Part shown: in pieces, positions 55,733-64,000 of the stretch | Numbering within the stretch: the first letter of the stretch is position 1 | Layout: each line of letters begins with the position of its first letter | Origin: Diabrotica undecimpunctata | Lineage: Eukaryota > Arthropoda > Insecta > Coleoptera > Chrysomelidae | Direction of reading: 5' to 3' | Length of the DNA: 64,000 nucleotides | Assembly: GCF_040954645.1 (NCBI RefSeq) | Contig: NC_092807.1 | Span: 28,947,054-29,011,053 of the forward strand | Translations under genes and position numbers: made by a program | The notes under the pieces: model-generated | The model's database searches: none | What the model was told of the DNA's origin: nothing | The model's input: only the letters and a program-made list of their open reading frames with translations

Positions 55733-56889
55733 AAATATATCTTCTGTCTCTCTCTTACTCATTATCTTACATATGTAATGATTTCGCCGATTCACTCCCG
55801 TACAAATTTCCAACGTGGAGCGCGCGTATAGAAGTATAACTTCAAAAAGTAATACAAATAAAGTTGCAGAAAATGTAATTTTCTACAAATAATATATAAA
55901 ATTTTCTGTAGAGTTCCTTATTTACGAGATGTAGCGGTAAACCCCTTGTTCCACATTTTCCAAGATGACGACCGCGGGGACAAGGGTGGCAACCGTACAA
56001 ACTTGAACGTTTGAAGCTTATACTAATTACCCCACACACTGTACAAAAAAGTAAAATTGCGTTCTTTTTAAAAAGTAACATCAATGGGATTTTTCAATGG
56101 ATTAAATTGTTTTTTAGAAAAAAATATTTAAAACTTTCCGAGATTTTGTGTTTTTTTGAAAACACATTTCTTTTTAAAAGAAAATCCAATAGGCATGTCA
56201 ATGCTAGAAAAACCGGAACAATATTTTATTTTATGTTAACTCTAAATAGCTAAAGGCCTAAATGTTGAAAATACTTTATCATACCATTGTGTACAATTTA
56301 AAAGTCACCAGATAAAAGCATTTATTTCTCTTCCTTATTTTGAACTCGATTTCATTGAAACACATTTTTGCCCTTTCAACTAACACACCATAAATCGAAA
56401 AAGTGTTGCGATAATTTATCATGTCAACACAGAGGCAACTTCCACATGTTAACAAATAAAAGATTCTCAAACTAAACGAATGAGATTTTCTAACAAAAAC
56501 AACAATATAATGATTTTTAGCAAAACATGACCATATATCAAAAACTAATCAACCTTTCACAATGCTCTTGATTTGCCATTAATAAATATTTTTTGAATAC
56601 ATCGAATTGATAGTATAGTAAGTAGGTATAGAAAACATAAAAATAAATATATATTGATTAACAATTATTTTATAATTTATGAAATTGGTTTCTACTTGAT
56701 GAAAATACGCCTTTGAAAGAACGTACTACCTAGCAAAATCAATGTCAAGGTGACACATACATTTGGTGGAAACAGAAAATTTATTTCTAATATATTGTAT
56801 TTTTAATATATTTATCATGGGATTGGATGGACAATTTGACAAAAGTGAAAGGCTTTGTACAAACGTACCACACTAGTTTTAAATAATTA
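55733..56889. other. Non-coding stretch
   Basis: No recognised gene or repeat. Short frames have no family features. Confidence 0.45.
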
Positions 56890-58090
56890 TACTCGTAGTC
56901 TTGCAGGTAAGATTATGGAAGTTAGATAAATGCCAGACGAATGGAGAAATGGAGAAGCAGCGTATTAGTACCTGTCTACAAAAACAAGAAAGATATACAA
57001 CAATGTACAAACTACAGAGCCATTAAACTACTTAGTCACACCATAAAAATTTGGGAGAGAGTAATTGGCAAATGGATACGTAGAGAAACCGAAATATTCG
57101 ATAATCAGTTTGTCTTATGGAAGGCAGATCAACAACAGACGCAATTTTCATTATAAGGCAACTGATGAAGAAATAAAGGAATAGAGAAACAAATGTCCAT
57201 ACAGTATTCATGGATCTTGAAAAAGCACATGATAGAGTTCCTCGTGAGATTCTTTGGTGGGCACTCAATAAGAAAGGAATCCCCGGTGAGTATGTAAAGA
57301 TTGTGAGAGGCCTGTATGAGGGAGTACCAACTAGTGTTAAGACTGGTGTAGAGACTGATAAATTTTATGTGAAAGTAGGATTGTACCAAGGCTCGGTGCT
57401 TAGTTCTTATTTATTCTCATTGATTCTGGATTAAATAAGAGCGAAGCTATAGAGTAATATTTTGTGGAGCTTAATGTATGCTAATGATGTAGTGTTAATA
57501 GGAAATAGTAGCAGCGATTTAAAACAAAAAATGAAACAGTGGAGACAAGCTCTTGAGAAAAAGGTTTAAAACTTAAAAAAAGTTATTACAAATAAAATGA
57601 TATATTTTGAATAGATGGAGATGCATGCAGTAGCATTAGGATTGGATGGATAAAGTGGACAAGACCAGCTATAATGTATGAAACTGTGCCATTAAAAAGA
57701 AAGAGGAACAACGAATGCATGTGCCGAAAATGAGAATGCTTAAATGGATGAATGAAGTAACAAAAAAGGATAAAATTAGGAATAAGTATATAAGGGGAAG
57801 TCTAGGGGCTGCCCAATTGTTTCCAAGATGAGAGAGCATAAGTTGAGATGGTTTCGTCGTATTCAATGTAGAGCCGTTATTCACCCAATACGAAGAATTG
57901 CTGATCTGCGGGCCTGAAAGTAGTAGGAGAGGAAGACCAAAAAAGACCTGGGGTAGACGCTTAGGCAGGACATGTCGGTAAAGGGTATTAATATTGTTAT
58001 GACCCAAGATAGACACTTATGGAGAAATATAATTAGGGAAGCCGACCCCGCATAGGGATAAAGGCAAAGATGATGATGATGATGATGATG
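56890..58090 (+). pseudogene. RTE-like LINE with (GAT)n tail
   Basis: The frame begins with the RT fingers: WRSSVLVPVYKNKKDIQQCTNYRAIKLLSHTIKIWERVI (56941-57060). A frameshift near 57115 follows, then FMDLEKAHDRVPREILWWALNKKGIPGEYVKIVRGLYEG (first catalytic Asp, 57210-57320) and VKVGLYQGSVLSSYLFSLILD. The YADD motif has become MYANDV (about 57478), so the catalytic pair is damaged. The 3' part is heavily shifted (HKLRWFRRIQCR, RGRPKKTWGR). It ends at a (GAT)n run at about 58070-58090. The fragment at 58640-59470 is of the same family. Confidence 0.83.
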
Positions 58091-58295
58091 ATTCTTGTAG
58101 GTAAGAGTTTGGATTTCGTAGATGCGCTTAAAATATGACTGTAGGCGAGTACTGGAGTACCAGAAAAAAATGTTAAAATATCAAGAAAATATCTATTCAC
58201 AGTAAACATGAGTAGAAACAATGTGAAAGAAAGTTCCAGTACAATTTCTAGTAATACAACCTTCATACAACCGGTAATTATTCTTCATGTTTCAT

Positions 58296-58640
58296 TTAAC
58301 GCCGTGGTGACTTATTGGGCGTGTCCCAGACGTAACAAGCATATTCCCTTGTTGAAAAGCATAAGGCCTTAGCTGTTGTTTTCAGGACCTGGAGGTTTGC
58401 ACACCACTTGCTTCCTACAAGTTTAAGGAGAAGGTTGTTTCTCGTAGAAACCTTTTGTCTTGTGCTCTGACAGTGGAATTTATATTTTAGTGACCGGTCT
58501 AGTAATACTTCAAGATATTTGGGCCTATTAATATGTTTCAAGCGTTGTTAATCCCAAGAAAGATTCAGTTTTACATGCGCCAGTTGGTTGTTGAGATGGA
58601 ATGCACATACTAGGGTTTTAGGTCCAATAAATTGCTTCAA
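58296..58640 (-). pseudogene. LINE RT thumb fragment (second family)
   Basis: Minus strand: CAFHLNNQLAHVKLNLSWD, a stop, then KHINRPKYLEVLLDRSLKYKFHCQSTRQKVSTRNNLLLKLVGSKW and VLKTTAKALCFSTREYACYVWDTPN. The KYLGV-LDRSL and ALCFS-EYAC-VW blocks follow the RT palm in Jockey/CR1-like elements common in arthropods. Both ends are missing. Confidence 0.75.
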
Positions 58641-59470
58641 AAATATGAGGTCGCCAAAGACGAAGCGAAAGAAGAAGTAACAGAAGCTATAGCAAGAACG
58701 TATACAAATCTAAACGATCAACTTGATATCAGAGAGGGTGGTGACGTAAGGAAGTATAAAATAGACAAATATAACAATATAAGGTAAGATTTGAATTCGT
58801 TGAGTCACCGGAGACAGTAGCATAAATGGTCACCAGAATAACAAAAGAGAAAGTTCTTTGAGCACTTCAAAACACAAAGAAAGGTTAATCAGTTGGACCA
58901 GATTATATCCCTGCCAAAGTGTGGTTAGCTTTACCAGATACAGAAACAAGTCTATAGGCTTGTTTAATAGAATTATGGAAGTGTGATAAATTCCAGACGA
59001 ATGGAGAGAGTTCCTGGTGGGTATGTAAAGATTATGAGGGAAATGTATGGGGTTTAAATACTACTGCTCAGATAAGAGCGTGAGAAACAGATAATTTTGA
59101 TGTAAAAGCAGGATTGCATCGCGGCACAAATTAAGCAGTTAATAGAGAAACTATAGGTTAACATTCGTTGGTGCTCAATATAATTATTATCAACATCTGC
59201 AAGAAATGTAGAATAAAAATTATAAGAAATAATGAAGAGGAGCTACTTGGAAAAAGGTTTACAACTTAGTAGGATAAACAGAGAGTATTTAATGTAAGAA
59301 TAAAGTTACTGCCAATAAAATGATAACTTTGAATGGTAAAATTATTCTGAAAAGTAATATTTTTGAGGTTGGTGTTACAGAGTTATGAGAAAATAGATTA
59401 AGATGCAGGAAGTAGAATTAAGCTAGGATGGATGAAGTTAAACGAAGCGAGTAATGTGGCGTGTAACGCA
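58641..59470 (+). pseudogene. Heavily decayed RTE-like LINE fragment
   Basis: Plus-strand frames give AKDEAKEEVTEAIARTYTNLNDQLDIREGGDVRKYKIDKYNNI, the linker between endonuclease and RT. GPDYIPAKVW-like, IPDEWRE, VPGGYVKIMREMYG and FDVKAGLHRG follow in broken frames to about 59130. The order and wording match the family at 56890-58090. No intact RT motif remains. Confidence 0.65.
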
Positions 59471-59824
59471 AATATTCTTCTTCTTCTTCTTGTGCACGTC
59501 ATTACAAGATATTTGCTTTTACTACATTAAAATGTTTTGTATTCTACGCCACTCTCAGTAATTGTTGATCGTCTATATCCGTCCAAGTTCTGATATTGCG
59601 AAGCCATGACATAGCTCTCCTGGCTACTTTCTCTTCGGCCCTCTATCATCCCTTCAATTGTTACTCGTAGCAGGTTATATTTATCATTTTTCATTATATG
59701 GTCTAGATATGAGGCCTTTCTTTTCTAAATCGTGGTTATAAGTTCTAACTTTCTATTAATAGTGTTTAATACTGTTCGATTTGTTATATTGAAGAGTATG
59801 CACCGCACTCTCCAATAAAAAAAC
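59471..59824. other. Spacer with possible old LINE 3' end
   Basis: The minus strand near 59560-59650 (MRAEEKVARRAMSWLRNIRTW-like in broken frames) hints at a LINE C-terminus, but I could not confirm it. Confidence 0.3.
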
Positions 59825-61539
59825 ATATGCACCGACGTGACAGTACTTAAAAAATTCTATACCGGGAGTGACCATAGATTGGTTAGAGCAAATATTAGAA
59901 TACAGACGAGAGTAGAACAAAACGAGAACGATACTCAACTACCTATGTCCTATTTCATAAACAAACGGAATACCAAAAAGACTAAGCACAAGACTAAAAT
60001 CAATAGAGACACTGAAACAAATGTATATAAACGGACTAGCCAATAAAATGAAAGTAACTGTAACGACATCGATTAAGAAAATATGCTCAAACACGAAAAC
60101 AGCCAAAACATCTAAACTCCAACCTAATACATTTAAACTACTCCAAGAAAGACGAAACAGAACAGATCGAACTTCGGACAGTTTCAAAAGTTTAAACAAA
60201 AACGTGAAGAAAGAAATTAGGAATGATCATAGAAACTATACTAACAATCTAATAAAAGATATAATACAAGATAATTGCAATATGAAAGTACTGAAAGCAA
60301 AAAACTCCATAACAAAAATCATAGAAATAAAAAATGAGAAAAACGTCACCGCCCGAGACAGAAAGGACATAAGCGAGGCCATTGACAAATTCTACACTAA
60401 ATTATACTAGGTAAATACACAACCACAACAACGACGTACTAAACGAACAATAATTAACACCGGCTCACAAGAAATACCGGACATAACTGACTATGAAATA
60501 AGAATGGCCCCAAATTAACTAAAAACGAATTAAGGTCCGGGAGAGAATAAAATTACAGTTGAAATGTTGAGAATTGGTGGCAGAAAAGTGGAACATGTAT
60601 TAAATATTTTATTTAATGAAGTAATTAATGCAGAAAAGATTCCTCAAGAATGCTACGACTCCGAAGTCATTCTTCTATTCAAGAAAGGAGACAAAGCAAA
60701 CATCGAGAATTACCGACCAATATCTCTGCTATCACATCTACATAAATTATTAACTAAAATCATAACCAACCGCCTGACACGTAAGCTCGATTTCTATCAA
60801 CCTATCGAGCAGGCTGGATTCAGAAAACATTTTGGTACCATAGACCACTTGTACACCGTAAGAACACTGATAGAAAAATGCACCAAGTATAATGTTCCAA
60901 TTCATATGGCTTTCGTCGATTTCCATAAAGCATTCGATTCCATCGAATTATGGGCAGTGCTTAAATCTCTAGAAAATGCACGTATAGATTTAAGATACAC
61001 TAACATAATTAAAAACATATATGAAAATGCCACCATGCAGATAAAGCTGGAAGAAAGCACAAAAACTAATCCCATAAGACTACAACGGGGAGTAAGACAA
61101 TGAGAAACCATCTCTCCCAAACTATTTACCCTTGCTCTAGAAGACATTTTTAAGAAACTAGAATGGAACAACAAGGGTATGAACGTCGAGGATCATACTT
61201 AAACCACTTGAGATTCGCAGATGACATAGTTTTAATAGCCGATAATATTTAGGAACTAAATGATATGTTACAACAATTGAATGCAGTTTCAGGAGGGTAG
61301 GCTTAAAAATGAACTGCAGCAAAACTAAAATACTGAGCCGAGACCAGACAAATATAACAATACAAAATCATACCATAGAAAATGTTGAACATTATGTATA
61401 TCTAGGTCATGTCATCAAACTGGGAAAATTAAATCAAGATGCTGAAACTAAAAGAAGAACACAACTGGCATGGGGCGTTTTCGGCAAACTAGCATATATC
61501 TTGAAAAACACCTCCATTCCTGTAAACTTAAAGAAAAAG

Positions 61540-61543
<4 letters not shown>
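59825..61543 (+). pseudogene. LINE endonuclease end and RT, upstream of the insertion
   Basis: TDVTVLKKFYTGSDHRLVRANIRIQTRVEQNEN carries the SDHR motif (59850-59910). A basic linker follows (60021-60410). The RT begins near 60540: KITVEMLRIGGRKVEHVL, SEVILLFKKGDKANIENYRPISLLSHLHKLLTKIITNRL, EQAGFRKHFGTIDHLYTVRTL, HMAFVDFHKAFDSIEL (catalytic Asp), RLQRGVRQ. A Gly/Trp codon has become TGA at about 61101. LRFADDIVLIADN (catalytic pair, about 61210) is in another frame, and YVYLGHVIKLGKLNQDAETKRRTQLAWGVFGKLAYI leads up to the insertion. At least four lesions. Confidence 0.85.

Positions 61544-61544
<1 letters not shown>

Positions 61545-61607
<63 letters not shown>
61545..61607. repeat. (TA)n tail of the nested LINE
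   Basis: About 60 bp of TA inside the target duplication, so it came in with the nested LINE. Confidence 0.92.
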
Positions 61608-61610
<3 letters not shown>

Positions 61611-62098
61611 GGGATTCTACAGTATTCACTGCCTTCCCTCGCTCAACCTTTTCCATCTCTCTCTGTTGTTCCATTCTCCATCGTTTAGTCCTCTCTTACT
61701 CATGGCGTCGTCTACTTCGTTCCTCCAGGATTTTCGGGGTCGTCCTCTTTTCCTCCTTCCTATGGGGCTCCATTCGGTTATTCTCTTTATCCATCTGCTG
61801 TCGCTAGTTCTTCTTACATGTCCATAACACTTTAGTCTTTTTTGTTCTATATATGTTAGTATGTCTGTTTCTATTGATGTTCTTTGCTTTATTTCGTCAT
61901 TACTTCTCCTATCCATTCTTGTTACTTTGCAGCATCTTCGCAGGCATTCCATCTCTGTTGCTACTATCTTACTGCTGTTTTTCTTGTTTATGATCCAATT
62001 TTCAGCCCCATATGTCATAATACTTCGCACTAATGTTTTATAAATCTGCGTTTTTGTCTTCATATTTAGGTGTCTATCCCACCATACTGAGTTAAGTA
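61545..62098 (-). pseudogene. Nested LINE 3' fragment with (TA)n tail
   Basis: Minus-strand frame: LLNSVWWDRHLNMKTKTQIYKTLVRSIMTYGAENWIINKKNSSKI, LRRCCKVTRMDRRSNDEIKQRTSI, RLKCYGHVRRTSDSRWIKRITEWSPIGRRKRGRPRKSWRNEVDDAM. It is only the last 160 residues of an RT protein. On the coding strand the 3' end runs into (TA)n (61545-61607). The 5' edge at 62098 meets the second copy of the host's target duplication. The fragment at 63715-64000 is the same family. Confidence 0.87.
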
Positions 62099-62560
62099 AA
62101 AAAGGTGTATAACACATGCATATTACCAGTTTGTACCTACGGCTTGGAGACAGTAGCCCTTACCAAAAAATCTGCTAAAAAATTAGAAACAACGCAAAGA
62201 GCAATGGAACGAATCATGCTTGGAATATCACTGAGAGACAAGATTAGAAACACCGAGATAACACGTAGAACAAAGATTATGGATATTGTGGAAGAAATTA
62301 CAAAAATAAAATGGCGCTGGACAGGTCACGTAGCCCGGTATAATGACAACAGGTGGACACGGAGAATTCTAAAATGGAGACCAAGGAGGACAATAAGAAG
62401 CATGGGAAGACATTAAAAAAGATGGGTAGATGACATAAGAGCAGCGGCAGGCAAACAGTGGATTAGATTGGCGCACGGTAGAAAAAGATGGAAGCAATTG
62501 GGAGAGACCTACATTCAGGAGAAGATGGAAAATGGTTGACAAAGAAGATTTGTAATATAT
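62099..62560 (+). pseudogene. LINE C-terminus, downstream of the insertion
   Basis: Resumes in the interrupted codon run as KKVYNTCILPVCTYGLETVALTKKSAKKLETTQRAMERIMLG, ISLRDKIRNTEITRRTKI, KIKWRWTGHVARYNDNRWTRRILKW, a stop, then RWVDDIRAAAGKQW and ETYIQEK. It matches the end of the 39422-40956 and 53625-54215 copies block by block. Confidence 0.85.
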
Positions 62561-63714
62561 TCTGTTTATGATACTCTGAGCATTCTGTGAAAAAGTTTCA
62601 TTTCACAGGCTTCTAGCCGTCTCACGGCATTTAATTTTAACGGTTAGGCTTCATTTCCAGAAGGACTAATCAAACGTAGCATACTCTAATTCGGATACGT
62701 AAGCTTAGTTTTCGATTATAGATAATTTGTTTTCATTTATTGTACACGTTCCTTAGCCTGTTCTGTTTGTGTTCTTATTTTTGTTTTTAGATCCCCCTTA
62801 AAATTTAGTACTAATAATAAATCTTTGAATTTGCGAATTTTTTTATCGAGTGTTATTAAGGTCAATGCGACAATGTTTTTTTGGGTCTTGCTAATCACCA
62901 TTACTCTAATTTTTTAAATAATATTTATTGTCAGTCTTCACTTGTATTGCTTCACTTTTATTATTATTTCTGTTTAATATATTTTGTAAATCTTACATTT
63001 TTTCTGCTATCAAAACGGTGTCGTCTGCATACGTGATATTGTAAATACATTTACCATATACAGGGTGTCCAAAAACTGTCCTGATAAACGAAAATTGGAG
63101 ATTCCTCAGATAATTTTAAGACGATTTAACCCAATTCACCTAGTCCGAAAATGCTTTCTAAGGGAGCTAAAGCTCTTTAAAGATGGCGCCTTTATACAAA
63201 GTAAATAAAATATCTACTTTAGTAAAAGTAAAACTAAAAAAAAGTTAACGTATTTTTACTGTGATCATGGTGGACAACTTAGTCCACTAGCATTAAAACC
63301 AACCATAATAAAATATTGCTAAAAGCACCCTTCAACGCTCCCCATATATTTTCAATATGTCTGATGGACTAACACGATGCACCGCGTCTTCAAACGTGAA
63401 AAGTCATGGTGGACAATATCGATTCACCACGGCGCCTAGACAAAAAATTTTCAACCTAAGTGGTCAACAACTTTGACCCACCATTGCACTTTATGTGTTA
63501 AGATTTATCGTTGTACTAAATATGAGTCATTACATTAAATAATATATTTGAAGACTATTTTGCCTTTTAATACTTTGGGGTTAAAACCGTAGCACACACT
63601 TGTGCTAGCACAAAAAATTGTAAGTATAACAAGAATTAAATCTTGAAGACTAAAAATATTTACTGAAAGTTTTTCACTTCAGAGCACCATTGATATATCT
63701 TTTTAGTTTTTCAT
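62561..63714. other. Unassigned, with a possible transposon end
   Basis: No gene. The phrase tatacagggtgtccaaaaac at 63056-63075 is a common start of insect repeats (TACAGGGTGTCC), but no inverted partner was found in range. Confidence 0.4.
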
Positions 63715-64000
63715 ATATCTATCTATCTATATAAGGATTTTTACAGCTGTCGCCGCCTTCCTTTTTTCAGCCAACGTCTCCAGTCCTTTCTGTTCTGCCA
63801 TTCTCCATCTCTAAGGTGTCGTCTTTCCATGGCCTCGTCCACTTCATCCCTCCATGATCTTCGGGGTCTACCTCTTTTCCTTCTTCCTATTGGGCTCCAA
63901 TCCAAAATCTTTGCTATCCACCTTGTATGATATGTTCTTCTCACATGTCCATACCAAATTAAACGTTTTTCTTCGATGTAGCTGAGTATGTCTTGTTTTA
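63715..64000 (-). pseudogene. LINE 3' fragment continuing beyond the window
   Basis: Minus strand: DILSYIEEKRLIWYGHVRR, TYHTRWIAKILDWSPIGRRKRGRPRRSWRDEVDEAMERRHLRDGEW and KDWRRWLKKGRRRQL. This matches the nested LINE at 61545-62098 closely and is less diverged from its consensus wording. It ends near an ATAG/TATC microsatellite (about 63715-63733). The upstream part lies right of the window. Confidence 0.8.

Larger units (their letters stand above)
59825..62560 (+). mobile_element. RTE-like LINE interrupted by a nested LINE
   Basis: Longest LINE of the 39422-40956 family here. It starts at the last endonuclease motif and continues past a nested insertion (61545-62098, 12-bp target duplication) to its C-terminus. 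The protein part is annotated separately. Confidence 0.83.

Overview
This is a eukaryotic, AT-rich window and almost certainly comes from an insect with a large, transposon-rich genome. A beetle is plausible, but the species cannot be fixed from sequence alone. The only convincing host-gene piece is one exon (18025-18530, minus strand). It carries a signal peptide and an Ig V-set domain resembling the sidestep family. Nearly everything else recognisable is mobile DNA. No tRNA, rRNA or CRISPR array was seen. There are no operons; the features interact mainly by nesting.

Layout. 0-4.4 kb: hairpins, a minisatellite and a decayed pogo-like transposon. 5.3-12.5 kb: two related IS630/Tc1-mariner-type transposases, both with a DD82E spacing. 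One is a frameshifted copy followed by a 505-bp tandem duplication. The other is a 3.6-kb copy with inverted terminal repeats, a 1.6-kb intron and a single nonsense codon. 13.2-15.3 kb: a Penelope-like element (PLE) with reverse transcriptase, a damaged GIY-YIG region and a terminal hammerhead-like motif. 15.3-16.2 kb: a tandem repeat of about 245 bp. 17-21.4 kb: two non-LTR fragments around the Ig exon. 23-28.3 kb: a degraded piggyBac-like element carrying a LINE insertion in the codons of its second catalytic aspartate motif, and a 1.4-kb block of 356-bp repeats. 28.7-35.3 kb: LINEs and two more PLE copies separated by long (TA)n tracts. 36.3-37.1 kb: a THAP fragment and a second pogo fragment. 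39.3-42.9 kb: a LINE and an inverted PLE pair. 44-50 kb: an I-type LINE containing a second LINE that contains a third, with target-site duplications. 50-52.3 kb: a nearly intact piggyBac. 53.6-64 kb: more LINEs and a PIF/Harbinger transposase with an internal duplication.

The most notable signal is RNA, not protein. Three of the 356-bp repeats each contain a 62-nt hammerhead ribozyme motif with a well-paired stem I, a 4-bp stem II and the conserved core. The block has 13-bp direct repeats at its two sides, so it looks like an animal retrozyme (a small non-autonomous retroelement that makes circular RNA). The PLEs in the same window carry at least seven further hammerhead-like cores, mostly as inverted pairs bounded by (TA)n. 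A PLE reverse transcriptase mobilising hammerhead-bearing short elements is a reasonable but untested reading.

Most element ends are approximate unless terminal repeats or target-site duplications are given. LINE clade names are assigned from protein resemblance by eye and are less certain than the LINE identity itself.
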